From CAVSCR01 sp963726575 (GTDB lineage: Bacteria; Actinomycetota; Actinomycetes; JAHEKZ01): DNA of 64,000 nt. The notes under the pieces were generated by a model. It was not told the DNA's origin. It searched no databases and saw only the letters and a list, made by a program, of their open reading frames with translations. The stretch's first letter is position 1, and every line of letters begins with the position of its first letter. Shown piece by piece: positions 35,902 to 44,297 of the stretch. A program made the position numbers and the translations under genes. The stretch lies in contig CAVSCR010000007.1 in the NCBI GenBank assembly GCA_963726575.1, positions 496,001 to 560,000 of the forward strand. The letters run 5' to 3'.

Positions 35902-36243
35902 TCAGTGGTTGTGCGAGAACCGGTGACCTTCGACGTCGGGGTTGTCGTCGTCGGAGTCGGCCGGGTGCCACCGGCGGTGGTGACCTTCGACGTCCAGTTC
36001 CTCTGTGTCGCCGTCGTCGGGACGGTGTGCGATGCGGTGGCCTTCGACGTCCAGCTCTTCGGTGCCGTCGTCGGGACGGTGTGCGATGCGGTGGCCTTCG
36101 ACGTCCAGCTCTTCGGTGCCGTCGTCGGGACGGTGTGCGATGCGGTGGCCTTCGACGTCCAGCTCTTCGGTGCCGTCGTCGGGACGGTGTGCGATGCGAT
36201 GGCCTTCGACGTCCAGGTCGTTCCGCTCGGGTGTGTCGTTCAT
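35902..36243 (-). CDS. Small acidic protein of tandem DVEGH repeats
   Basis: I cannot assign a named family. The 113-residue product opens with MNDTPERND, then has four near-identical 18-19-residue units. Each reads DVEGHRIAHRPDDGTEEL or carries one added Asp. Two degenerate units follow (DVEGHHRRWHPAD.. and DVEGHRFSHNH), giving six DVEGH motifs. It is rich in Asp, Glu, His and Arg, has no cysteine, no membrane segment and no signal peptide, and is probably unstructured unless it binds metal or is modified. The ATG at 36243 follows GAAGGAG by 8 bases; a longer frame upstream is unlikely. It is divergent from the GAF-protease pair. Confidence 0.8.
   Translation of the reverse strand: MNDTPERNDLDVEGHRIAHRPDDGTEELDVEGHRIAHRPDDGTEELDVEGHRIAHRPDDGTEELDVEGHRIAHRPDDGDTEELDVEGHHRRWHPADSDDDNPDVEGHRFSHNH
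35989..36207. repeat. Tandem array of four 54-57 bp coding repeats
   Basis: Units start at 35989 (57 bp), 36046, 36100 and 36154 (54 bp each), with a partial fifth at 36208. The three 54-bp units are nearly identical at DNA level (one G/A change in the last), which suggests recent duplication. The whole array is in frame within the DVEGH protein gene. Confidence 0.92.
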
Positions 36244-36410
36244 GTCGTACTCCTTCGGGTGGTCGCGCGCGGTGTGCGTGCGGGTCACACGATCCCCGTG
36301 TGGGCGCTGCAGGTCCGCAAGGCGGATGACACCGTGAACGTCGGCTGGCTGACAGTCCCGACGATAGCCCGAAGTGACCGTGCCCGCTGCGGGCTTTCGC
36401 CTTCCTTCGC

Positions 36411-36416
36411 CATACT
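36411..36416 (+). promoter_or_regulatory. -10 element CATACT for the GAF-protease operon
   Basis: CATACT would place transcription start near 36423, just before the ribosome site GAAGGAGAAGG that precedes the ATG at 36441. On the other strand TATCGT (36361-36366) could serve the divergent repeat-protein gene with a leader of about 110 bases. Confidence 0.45.
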
Positions 36417-36440
36417 GCCCACCAACTGAAGGAGAAGGCG

Positions 36441-37070
36441 ATGGAACCGACCAGGGTCAGCGATGACACGTTCGCCACGCCGGAGTGGGCGGCCGCCCCT
36501 GACCTGCCGCCGCTCGTGGCCCGGCTGCTCGGCACGGTAGGGCCCCTCCTGGGGGCGGCCGCGTGCTCGGTGGCCCTCGTCGAGCGGGGCCGGGCGCTGC
36601 GGTTCATCGCCGCAACGGGCAAGGGGGCCCGGGACATCGTCGGCCAGTCGATGCCCACCGATCGGGGGGTGGCGGGCTGGGCGGTCACCACCGGTCAGGC
36701 CATCAGCGTGGGAGACGTCGAGTCCGACGCCCGCTTCCACCGCGACCTCGCCGAGTCCACCGGCTACGTGCCGCGCCAGATCACCGCGGTGCCGATCATG
36801 GGCGACGACGACGCCATGGGCGTCCTGGAGGTGCTCGACGGTGACCACGCGCAGATGACGTCGCCGGCCGGCACCGCTGCGTTGCACGGGCTGGTGGCCA
36901 CTACGGCCGACCTGATCGCCACGCTGGGGACCGGTTCGTCGAACTCGGCCAGCCAACGGTCGCTGACTGAGGCATTGGCTCGGCTCGACGACGCAGATCC
37001 CGACCTGGTGGAGCACCTCAGCGCCGTCATCCAAGCCCTGTCAGGTGGCCGCGGGGGATATCGCCGATGA
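36441..37070 (+). CDS. GAF domain protein
   Basis: This 209-residue soluble protein is almost entirely one GAF domain (about residues 25-170), with GRALRFIAATGKGARDIVGQ, DRGVAGWAVTTGQAISVGDV and ITAVPIMGDDDAMGVLEVLDG given here as separate landmarks. The C-terminal tail is helical. GAF domains bind small ligands or haem; the ligand is unknown. The ATG follows an excellent ribosome site. Its stop overlaps the start of the subtilisin-like protease (ATGA), so the sensor and the protease are made together. Confidence 0.88.
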   Translation: MEPTRVSDDTFATPEWAAAPDLPPLVARLLGTVGPLLGAAACSVALVERGRALRFIAATGKGARDIVGQSMPTDRGVAGWAVTTGQAISVGDVESDARFHRDLAESTGYVPRQITAVPIMGDDDAMGVLEVLDGDHAQMTSPAGTAALHGLVATTADLIATLGTGSSNSASQRSLTEALARLDDADPDLVEHLSAVIQALSGGRGGYRR

Positions 37071-37879
37071 TGCCCCACGGCGCCGACGGCATGGCCGCGG
37101 CGTTGGCCCAGCACGTTCCCACGCTCCCCATGGCCAGTCCGGCCTGGGAGTGGGCGACGCAGGGTGCCACCGGCGCCGGCATCACCGTGGGCATCATCGA
37201 CAGCGGGATCGACCCCAAGCACGCCGATGTAGGGCCGATCAGCCGCTCGCTCCTGGCCACCCGCGACGACTCCGGTGAGGTCGTGGTGGTGGACGACGAG
37301 GAAGCCGTGGACGTGGTCGGGCACGGCACCGCCTGCGCCGCCATCATCCGGGGGCTGGCGCCAGAGGTTGAGCTCGTGTCGATCCGCGTGCTCAACGACG
37401 ACCTCAAGGGTCATGCGCGCATGTTCGCGGCCGGCCTCGACTGGGCAGTGGAGAATGGCATTTCGGTCGTGAACCTCAGCCTCAGCACCTCCAACGACGC
37501 CTGGTTCGCCTCCTTCCACGACCTCGCCGACCAGGCGTACTTCGCCGGCACCGTCCTGGTTGGCGCGCTCAACAACGTGCCGCGACCGAGCTTTCCCACC
37601 GAGTACGCGGCCGTGGTGTCGGTGGCGTCCCTGCCCGACAACGACGCCGGCCCGCTGGCGTACAACCCGAAGGGTCCGGCTGAGTTCGGAGCACCCGGCC
37701 TCGACGTCCGGGTGGCCTGGCTGGATGGTGGCCACGCCACGGTCACGGGCAACAGCTTCGCGTCGCCCTACGTGGCCGGGCTGGTGGCCCAGATGCGCAG
37801 CAAGCACCCGTGGCTCCAGCCGTTCCAGGTGAAAGCCGTGCTGCAGGCCATGGCGGTCAACGCCACGGCCGCCCCCTGA
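37067..37879 (+). CDS. Cytoplasmic S8 (subtilisin-like) serine peptidase
   Basis: This 270-residue peptidase has the complete S8 triad: Asp in GIIDSGID near residue 46, His in VGHGTACAA near 86 and Ser in TGNSFASPYVAG near 228. The oxyanion Asn is probably in GALNNVP near 165. It lacks a signal peptide and a pro-domain, so it should act in the cytoplasm and be controlled in another way, perhaps by the co-translated GAF protein. Intracellular subtilases include maturation proteases of ribosomal peptides as well as housekeeping enzymes. The divergent DVEGH-repeat protein is an obvious but untested substrate candidate. Confidence 0.9.
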   Translation: MMPHGADGMAAALAQHVPTLPMASPAWEWATQGATGAGITVGIIDSGIDPKHADVGPISRSLLATRDDSGEVVVVDDEEAVDVVGHGTACAAIIRGLAPEVELVSIRVLNDDLKGHARMFAAGLDWAVENGISVVNLSLSTSNDAWFASFHDLADQAYFAGTVLVGALNNVPRPSFPTEYAAVVSVASLPDNDAGPLAYNPKGPAEFGAPGLDVRVAWLDGGHATVTGNSFASPYVAGLVAQMRSKHPWLQPFQVKAVLQAMAVNATAAP

Positions 37880-37894
37880 GGCGTCCTCGCTTCG

Positions 37895-38557
37895 CTACCA
37901 GCCGGTGCGTTGGCGCAGGCCGGGCGGGTCGAGGATCTCGACCCTTCCCCGCGCGAGTCGGACCAGTCCCAGCTCCTCCAGCCGACGCAGCGCCTGGTTC
38001 GCCGTCGGTCGGGTCGTCCCGGCCAGCCCGGCCACGTCATCTTGGGTCAGCGGCACGATCACGGGGACGCCGTCGTCGATGTACAGCCGGCCGACCTCGT
38101 ACAACCGACGGGCCACCCGGCGGTCGACCGACACGAAGTGCGCCTCGGCCACCAGGCCGCTCAGGCGCTCGGCGCGAAGCGCGAGCAGCCGTAGGAACAT
38201 GTCACTGACCTCGGGATAGGCGTGGCGCAACTCGTGGAAGGCGTCCTTGCGCAGCGTCAACGTCTCCACGGCCTCCAGCGCGACGATCGTGGCGGTGCGC
38301 TCGGCCCGGTCGATGAACAGAGCCATCTCGCCGAACACCTCACCTGGACCCATGACCGACAACGTCACCGTCTCGCCGCGCACCGTCGAGACCCGGGCGG
38401 CGACGCGTCCGGTCTGGATGAGATGGACGACGTCTCCCGGGTCGCCCTCGTGGCAGACCACTTCACCGCGCGCGAACCGCCGGGGTCGACCGGCCTGCAC
38501 GAGTGCGTCGCGCGCCGCGTCCGGCAACCCACTCGCGGCGTGCGGCGCGGTGGACAT
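37895..38557 (-). CDS. Crp/Fnr family transcriptional regulator
   Basis: This 220-residue regulator has a cyclic-nucleotide-binding fold (about 15-125). Its phosphate-binding cassette FGEMALFIDRAERTATI keeps the Glu and Arg used to hold cAMP. A winged helix (about 150-215) has TQDDVAGLAGTTRPTANQAL as the recognition region. No cysteine cluster for iron-sulphur is present, so it is not Fnr-like in sensing. The ATG is 6 bases after TAATCT (38564-38569). It is convergent with the protease gene. Confidence 0.9.
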   Translation of the reverse strand: MSTAPHAASGLPDAARDALVQAGRPRRFARGEVVCHEGDPGDVVHLIQTGRVAARVSTVRGETVTLSVMGPGEVFGEMALFIDRAERTATIVALEAVETLTLRKDAFHELRHAYPEVSDMFLRLLALRAERLSGLVAEAHFVSVDRRVARRLYEVGRLYIDDGVPVIVPLTQDDVAGLAGTTRPTANQALRRLEELGLVRLARGRVEILDPPGLRQRTGW

Positions 38558-38563
38558 AGGGGC

Positions 38564-38569
38564 AGATTA
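38564..38569 (-). promoter_or_regulatory. -10 element TAATCT for the Crp/Fnr gene
   Basis: Minus-strand TAATCT ends 6 bases before the ATG at 38557, so the message should begin at the start codon. The remaining 38570-38787 shows nothing further. Confidence 0.55.
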
Positions 38570-38787
38570 CTGGCGTCGACCTTCGGCCAAGGCTGGATCG
38601 GCATCCCGGTGTGCGGCGCCTGGCCCCCCCGGTCGAGTCCACGGGAGTGAAGTGTGAAGCGGTCACCAGTTCGGACAGTCCCGTCCGGGGGCGACGAACC
38701 TCCCACAGGCAGCGCCGGGTCGCCCGAGAGCCGTTCGAGGCGATGGTGAACGTCAGGTTCCGGTCGCGGGCCAAGCCCGATCTTGAC

Positions 38788-39639
38788 TCAGACGAGCGGG
38801 AGGGCGGCCGCGAGGGCCTCGTCCCACGGTCGCATCGGAGGCAGCCCGGCCCGGGCCCAGCCGGCGTGGCCGAGTACCGACCACGTCGGCCGTGGTGCCG
38901 GCCGCGGGTACTCCTGCGTCGTGCAGGGGACGACATGCGTGGTCGTGTCACCGGCGTACCGCAGCACCGCCTCGGCCAGGCCGTGCCACGTCGTCGCACC
39001 GGCGTTCGTCGCGTGGTAGGTCCCAGGCGGGGCGTCCACCTCGACGACGTCGACGATGCGGTGCGCCAGGTCCACCGTCCAAGTGGGCTGGCCGTGCTGG
39101 TCGTCGACGACCCGCAGCTCGTCCCGCTCGGCGGCGAGCCGTCGGATCGTCGCGACGAAGTTGGGCCCGTGCCACCCGTAGAGCCACGCGGTGCGCAACA
39201 CCCACGAGCGGTCGGGCAGCTCGGCTCGGACGGCCCACTCCCCGGCGGCCTTCGTCCGCCCGTACGCGGTCCGCGGGTCCTGCGGCGCGTCCTCGGGGTA
39301 CGGGGCGACGGCCTGCCCAGCAAACACGTAGTCGGTGGAGAGCTGGAGCAGCCGGGCTCCGGTTGCCCGGCACGCCCGGGCCAGCAGAGCCGGCCCGACG
39401 GCGTTCACCCGGAACGCAGCAGCCTCGGCAGCTTCGGCGCCGTCGACGTCGGTCCATGCGGCGGCGTTCACCACCACGTCCACGCCAAGCACCGCGTCGC
39501 CCACCTGCGCCTCATCGGTGACGTCGAGGGTGGCGCGGTCGGCCGCCCGGGCATCGTCGAGTGGGCGCCGGTCGGCGAGCACGGCCAGCAGGTCGGTGCC
39601 GAGCATCCCGCCGGCACCGGTGACGAGCCAGCGCGTCAC
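38788..39639 (-). CDS. rfbD: dTDP-4-dehydrorhamnose reductase
   Basis: This is the last step of dTDP-L-rhamnose synthesis, NAD(P)H-dependent. The 283-residue short-chain reductase begins VTRWLVTGAGGMLG (Rossmann loop) and has VVNAAAWTDVDGAE, STDYVFAG near 120 and the catalytic YGRTKAAGE (Tyr and Lys) near 147. The GTG start overlaps the rfbB stop (GTGA). Four genes for dTDP-rhamnose are grouped here as two divergent pairs. Confidence 0.95.
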   Translation of the reverse strand: MTRWLVTGAGGMLGTDLLAVLADRRPLDDARAADRATLDVTDEAQVGDAVLGVDVVVNAAAWTDVDGAEAAEAAAFRVNAVGPALLARACRATGARLLQLSTDYVFAGQAVAPYPEDAPQDPRTAYGRTKAAGEWAVRAELPDRSWVLRTAWLYGWHGPNFVATIRRLAAERDELRVVDDQHGQPTWTVDLAHRIVDVVEVDAPPGTYHATNAGATTWHGLAEAVLRYAGDTTTHVVPCTTQEYPRPAPRPTWSVLGHAGWARAGLPPMRPWDEALAAALPLV

Positions 39640-40631
39640 GAGCCCACGAGCGCCGCGCGCGCCTTCAACGGCTCCCACCAGTCTCGATGCTCCTGGTACC
39701 AGGCGACGGTCGCGGCAAGCCCGGCGCCGAAGGTGACCTGCGGCCGGTAGCCGAGCTCGTCGGCGATCTTGGAGATGTCGACCGAATAGCGCAGGTCGTG
39801 GCCGAGGCGGTCATCGACATGGCGCACGCGCTCCCAGCCCGCGCCCACCGCGGCGAGCAGGCGCTCGGTCAGCTCCCGGTTGGACAGCTCGGTGCCGCCA
39901 CCGATGTTGTAGACCTCGCCGGGCCGGCCGGCATCCGCAACGAGTTGCACCCCCCGGCAGTGGTCGTCGACGTGGAGCCAGTCGCGGACGTTCCGGCCGT
40001 CGCCGTAGAGGGGGACGGTGCCGCCGTCGAGGAGGTTCGTCACGAACAGCGGGATGACCTTCTCGGGGAACTGGTAGGGCCCGTAGTTGTTGGAGCAGCG
40101 GGTGACGACGACGGGAAGCCCGAAGGTGCGGTGGTAGGCCAGGGCGACGAGGTCGGAGGAGGCCTTGCTGGCCGCATACGGCGAGTTCGGCGACACCGGG
40201 TGCGTCTCTGGCCAGGAGCCAGCCTCGATCGAGCCGTACACCTCGTCGGTGGACACGTGCACGAACCGGGCGACGTCGTGGCGGCAGGCGGCGTCGAGGA
40301 GAGTCTGGGTGCCCAGGACGTTGGTGAGGACGAAGTCGGCGGCGCCGGTGATGGAGCGGTCGACGTGGGACTCCGCGGCGAAGTGCACGACGACATCGGC
40401 ACCGGCCAGGACGTCTTCGACGCAGGCCGGGTCGCAGATGTCGCCCTCGACGAACGTCAGCCGGGGGTCGTCGGCAACTGGGTCGAGATTGGCGCGGACG
40501 CCGGCATAGGTGAGCTTGTCGATTACGGTGAGGGCGCTGGGCGCGGCGGGGGTGGCCATGCGGCCATCGAGGAGCATGCGGACGTAATTCGAGCCGATGA
40601 AGCCCGCACCACCGGTCACGACGTAGCGCAC
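39636..40631 (-). CDS. rfbB: dTDP-glucose 4,6-dehydratase
   Basis: This 331-residue extended short-chain dehydratase removes water from dTDP-glucose. The N-terminus YVVTGGAGFIGSNYVR is the NAD loop. HFAAESHVDRSI near 93, STDEVYG near 134 and YAASKASSD (Tyr/Lys pair) near 160 are diagnostic, with RCSNNYGPYQFPEK following. The GTG start (VRYVVTGG) lies 6 bases after CAGACT (40638-40643). The open frame upstream has no homologous features. Confidence 0.95.
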   Translation of the reverse strand: MRYVVTGGAGFIGSNYVRMLLDGRMATPAAPSALTVIDKLTYAGVRANLDPVADDPRLTFVEGDICDPACVEDVLAGADVVVHFAAESHVDRSITGAADFVLTNVLGTQTLLDAACRHDVARFVHVSTDEVYGSIEAGSWPETHPVSPNSPYAASKASSDLVALAYHRTFGLPVVVTRCSNNYGPYQFPEKVIPLFVTNLLDGGTVPLYGDGRNVRDWLHVDDHCRGVQLVADAGRPGEVYNIGGGTELSNRELTERLLAAVGAGWERVRHVDDRLGHDLRYSVDISKIADELGYRPQVTFGAGLAATVAWYQEHRDWWEPLKARAALVGS

Positions 40632-40670
40632 CGGCCCAGTCTGACACGAGGCCACGGTTAAGGTATGGCG
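40632..40670. promoter_or_regulatory. Compact divergent promoter region between rfbB and rfbA
   Basis: Only 39 bases separate the two GTG starts. Minus-strand CAGACT (40638-40643) serves rfbB with 6-base spacing, and plus-strand TAAGGT (40659-40664) sits 6 bases before the rfbA GTG at 40671. Both -35 regions would lie inside the opposite gene, so the two transcripts must compete or be co-regulated. Confidence 0.5.
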
Positions 40671-41549
40671 GTGCGTGGAATCGTGCTGGCCGGTGGGACC
40701 GGGTCGCGGCTGTGGCCGGTCACGCAGGCGGTGAGCAAGCAGCTGATGCCGGTGTATGACAAGCCGATGGTGTACTACCCGCTCACCACGTTGATGGTGG
40801 CGGGGATCCGTGAGGTGCTCTTCATCACCACCCCCGAGGACACCTGGGCGTTTCGTCGCCTGCTCGGCGACGGGTCCGCCTGGGGGTTGCGGATCGAGTA
40901 CGCCGAGCAGCCCCGGCCCGAGGGTCTGGCGCAGGCGTTCGTCATCGGCGCGGACTTCATCGGTGACGAGCCGGTGGCTCTCGTCCTCGGCGACAACATC
41001 TTCTACGGGGTGGGGTTGGGCACCCAACTGCGGGCAGCTACCGCAGTGGACGGCGGGCGGGTCTTCGCCTACCGGGTGGCCAACCCCAGCGAGTACGGGG
41101 TGGTGGAGTTCGACCCCGCCGGGGTGGTCCGCTCGATCGAGGAGAAGCCGGCGGTGCCGAAGAGCAGCTACGCGGTGCCGGGGCTGTACTTCTTCACCCC
41201 GGACGTCGTCGAGATCGCCCGGGGGGTCAGGCCCAGCGCCCGTGGGGAGCTGGAGATCACCGCGGTGCATGCCGAGTACCTGCGGCAGGGCCGGCTGGAG
41301 GTGGTCGTGCTGCCCCGGGGGACGGCCTGGCTGGATACCGGAACGTTCACCACGTTGATGCAGGCCGCGGAGTTCGTGCGGGTCATTGAGGACCGGCAGG
41401 GCCGCAAGATCGGCTGCCCAGAGGAGCTGGCCTGGCGCAACGGCTGGATCGACGACGACGCGCTGGCGGCGCTGGCCGAGCCGCTGCGGCGCAGCGGGTA
41501 CGGAGAGTACCTGCTCGGGCTGCTCGCCGATCGCGACGGGCAGCGCTGA
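40671..41549 (+). CDS. rfbA: Glucose-1-phosphate thymidylyltransferase
   Basis: This enzyme makes dTDP-glucose from dTTP and glucose-1-phosphate, the first committed step to dTDP-rhamnose. The N-terminus RGIVLAGGTGSRLWPVT carries the nucleotide loop. KQLMPVYDKPMVYYPL, LGDNIFYG near 107 and GTAWLDTGTF near 220 are family landmarks. Length is 292 aa from the GTG at 40671, chosen because RGI is the usual family N-terminus and TAAGGT lies 6 bases upstream. An ATG six bases earlier is the alternative. Confidence 0.95.
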   Translation: MRGIVLAGGTGSRLWPVTQAVSKQLMPVYDKPMVYYPLTTLMVAGIREVLFITTPEDTWAFRRLLGDGSAWGLRIEYAEQPRPEGLAQAFVIGADFIGDEPVALVLGDNIFYGVGLGTQLRAATAVDGGRVFAYRVANPSEYGVVEFDPAGVVRSIEEKPAVPKSSYAVPGLYFFTPDVVEIARGVRPSARGELEITAVHAEYLRQGRLEVVVLPRGTAWLDTGTFTTLMQAAEFVRVIEDRQGRKIGCPEELAWRNGWIDDDALAALAEPLRRSGYGEYLLGLLADRDGQR

Positions 41550-41551
41550 GC

Positions 41552-42142
41552 ATGCACGTCGAGCCGCTGGTCGTCCCCGACGCCTTCGTCGTGACCCCCC
41601 GCCAGCACGCGGACGATCGCGGCGTCTTCCTCGAGTGGTTCAAGGCGGAGGTGTTCCAGCGCGCCAGCGGCCACCGGATGCCCTTGGGCCAGGCCAACTG
41701 CTCGGTGTCGCGCCGCGGGACGCTGCGCGGCATCCACTTTGCCGACGTGCCACCCGGGCAGGCCAAGTACGTGACGTGCACGGCCGGGGCGGTCCTCGAC
41801 GTCGTCGTCGACCTCCGCGTCGGGTCGCCGACGTTCGGGGTGGGCGACACCGTCGTCCTCGACGACCAGGACCGGCAAGCGGTGTTCCTCGCTGAGGGCC
41901 TCGGCCACGCGTTCCTCGCCCTCAGCGAGACCGCGACCGTCGTGTACTTGTGCTCGACGCCCTACAACCCTGTTGCGGAGCACGGCATCCAGCCGTTGGA
42001 TCCCGAGCTCGCCATCCCCTGGCCTGCCGACCTCGAGCCGTTGCTGTCACCCAAGGACGCCGCCGCCCCCACCCTCACCGAGGCTCAGGCGGCCGGGCTG
42101 CTGCCCAGCCACGAGGACTGCCTGACCGAGTACCGGCACTGA
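41552..42142 (+). CDS. rfbC: dTDP-4-dehydrorhamnose 3,5-epimerase
   Basis: This 196-residue cupin epimerises the 4-keto sugar before RmlD reduction. RGVFLEWFK, QANCSVSRRGTLRGIHF with the catalytic His near 63, and VVVDLRVGSPTFG are typical; the tyrosine of the YLCSTPYNP segment near 130 completes the active site. It starts 2 bases after the rfbA stop, so the two are one transcript. It is tail-to-tail with the glycosyltransferase gene. Confidence 0.94.
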   Translation: MHVEPLVVPDAFVVTPRQHADDRGVFLEWFKAEVFQRASGHRMPLGQANCSVSRRGTLRGIHFADVPPGQAKYVTCTAGAVLDVVVDLRVGSPTFGVGDTVVLDDQDRQAVFLAEGLGHAFLALSETATVVYLCSTPYNPVAEHGIQPLDPELAIPWPADLEPLLSPKDAAAPTLTEAQAAGLLPSHEDCLTEYRH

Positions 42143-42149
42143 CGCCTCC

Positions 42150-44297
42150 TCACACGCCGTCAAGGACGGCGCCGAGCTGCTCCCCGTAGACCGAGAGGTC
42201 CAGGCTGAACGAGACCAGGCTCTGCTTCCTTACTCTGCTGGGGTCCCACTCGTCGGCGGGCATCCAGAAGTAGTGCAGGTCGGCACCGAGGATCGCCGCG
42301 AACAGGTGTTCGTTGCGTGCGTTGTAGGTGCTAAGGCCGAGCACCACGATCGCGTCGAGTCGTCGGCAGTGCATCAGGTTGAACATGGCCGAGCCCGCGA
42401 ACCCCGCCACCACGCGGGCTCCCGCGAACAATGCTGCCTGTTCCGGAAGCGGCAACTCCTCGGGGTAGAAGACGTGGAAACCGTGGCTGGCGAACACCTC
42501 CTCGACCTCTGACTGATTCGTGCAGCCTCGGCGGTTGGCGTACTTGGATCCCCGTGAGACGAAGATCCGGTCGTGGGGGCTGGCCTCCCGATCCTGCAGG
42601 AGTCCGGTCGTCATGCGGTCCCAGGTGTCCCGGATCGCGGGATGGGCCCAGTAGGGGGGTGCGTTGTGCCACATCGGCGAGGCCCCGACGACACTGCGCA
42701 GGCGGACCGGCGTGTCCGTCGAGACGATCTGGGCCGGGTCGATCCCGTAGGAGGTGAACAGCAGTCGTTCCAGCGTCCCATCCCGTCCCCGGGCGGGATT
42801 GGTGTGGAACAGCGCCTTGAGGTCGGGGAACTCCTCCCTGGCTCGCTCCCAGCCCCAGAGCCGAGACACGACCTCGGTGGTGAGGTGCCCGAAATGCCCG
42901 GAGAACAGGCAATCGAGGTAGTAGTAGGTCCCCTCGAGTATCGGCGCCCCGGCAGACCGGGGAGCAAGAGTGAACCCATTCCACAATGCCGGCGAGCGCG
43001 CGTGCCGCAGCTCCGCCGCGTAGGGCCAGCGAAACGACTCCGGCAGCAACGTCGTCCCGAGGATGAGGCGGTTCGCCCCGGCGCTCACGATGGGGCCGCC
43101 ATAGTGGCGCAGCGTCAGGTCCGGACCCTGAGTCGGGCGCCACACCTCAGCGGGTGGCTCGCCGTAGTCGACGACGCGGGCAGCCCCGTACCGGGGCGAC
43201 TCCGCCGGAATCGTCGCCAGGATCGAGACCCGCGCGCGCGGCTCCCGAGCGATCAGGAGATCGCCGATCTGATCCTCACGCAACTGCAACAGCGCCTGGC
43301 GGCGCGTCTTGACCACCGCGCGATCTGGGGTGACGCGGACCGTCCCCACAAGACGATCGCCCGCAGCCTCGGTGAGGAAGTCCTCGACGGACTCAGGGGT
43401 TCGATCAGTGGCGGACGCCGGCGCGACCGTCAAGTCGAACACGCACGTCCCAGGGCGGCGCAGGTGCACGAGGAGCGCCCTCACCCATGCCTGCGCGTCT
43501 GGAGACGACGGAGCTGTCGGACCAGCGTTCGCGGCGACGACGATGACGTCCCGAGGCTCGCTCCACAGCAACTCGCCGAAAGCGTCCGGCCAGGCTTCCA
43601 CGGTGCGTTGGCGCCGCACCCAGGAGGGCACGCTGGGGCCTGGCGATTCCTCGCCCACGACGATGACATCGACCGCATGGCCGGCGTACGTCTCGATCCA
43701 CTTCGATGCTTGGCCGGCCCCGTCCGCATCGCAGAGCACGGTGACCTTGAGTCGGCCTTGCCTCCCCGCGTCGGCCGGCGACGAATCGGCCGGCGGCGAA
43801 GGAGGCGGCGCCGCAGCGCCGCCGCTGCCTGAACCTGCGAACGCGCCCGTCACGCGCCGAAGAACCCGCCGAGCCACGCCCTTTGGCGTGGTGCTGGTCG
43901 CAGTGGTGGGTGGTGGCGGTGGTCGAGGCGGCGCCATCCTGCACTCCGGGACTGGCCCGATGAGCAGCGCGGAGGGGCGGCGCTTGGCTGCGAGGAGCCG
44001 CGCATCGGTCGGCCGGGCATCCCCAACCGATGGTCGGATGGCGATGTCCACGGCGCGCCGCCCGAGTTTCGCCTGCGGGACGGCGAAGGTCAGCAGGAGA
44101 CCGTCTCCCTCACGGTCGATCGATCCGGTGACGGGCACCTCGCTCGTGGGGCCAACCAGGACCACCCGGGCCGCGCCGGCATCGAGGTCACCCAGACCAA
44201 GCCTGAGGGTGACCAGGACGTCCTCGCCAAGCCGTCGGCAGTGACTCGTCAGGGCATCGCACTGGATCGCCTCCACCGCGTTCCCCACCGGCGTCAC
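42150..44297 (-). CDS. GT61-type glycosyltransferase with N-terminal extension
   Basis: The 715-residue protein ends in a DUF563/GT61 domain (about residues 400-715) with GHFGHLTTEVVSRLWGW, RIFVSRGSKYANRRGC and FAGARVVAGFAGSAMFNLMHC as landmarks. The first 130 residues are beta-rich and unassigned. A Pro/Thr/Ala-rich linker follows near 135-185. Then comes a Rossmann-like segment (KVTVLCDADGAG) that resembles a second, degenerate transferase or methyltransferase fold. The GTG start overlaps the methyltransferase stop (GTGA). Next to the rhamnose genes it probably builds a surface glycan; donor and acceptor are unknown. Confidence 0.8.
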   Translation of the reverse strand: MTPVGNAVEAIQCDALTSHCRRLGEDVLVTLRLGLGDLDAGAARVVLVGPTSEVPVTGSIDREGDGLLLTFAVPQAKLGRRAVDIAIRPSVGDARPTDARLLAAKRRPSALLIGPVPECRMAPPRPPPPPTTATSTTPKGVARRVLRRVTGAFAGSGSGGAAAPPPSPPADSSPADAGRQGRLKVTVLCDADGAGQASKWIETYAGHAVDVIVVGEESPGPSVPSWVRRQRTVEAWPDAFGELLWSEPRDVIVVAANAGPTAPSSPDAQAWVRALLVHLRRPGTCVFDLTVAPASATDRTPESVEDFLTEAAGDRLVGTVRVTPDRAVVKTRRQALLQLREDQIGDLLIAREPRARVSILATIPAESPRYGAARVVDYGEPPAEVWRPTQGPDLTLRHYGGPIVSAGANRLILGTTLLPESFRWPYAAELRHARSPALWNGFTLAPRSAGAPILEGTYYYLDCLFSGHFGHLTTEVVSRLWGWERAREEFPDLKALFHTNPARGRDGTLERLLFTSYGIDPAQIVSTDTPVRLRSVVGASPMWHNAPPYWAHPAIRDTWDRMTTGLLQDREASPHDRIFVSRGSKYANRRGCTNQSEVEEVFASHGFHVFYPEELPLPEQAALFAGARVVAGFAGSAMFNLMHCRRLDAIVVLGLSTYNARNEHLFAAILGADLHYFWMPADEWDPSRVRKQSLVSFSLDLSVYGEQLGAVLDGV

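Noticed and set aside
35989..36207. CRISPR-like array
   Set aside because: Repeats are contiguous, in frame and without spacers, and no cas gene is present.
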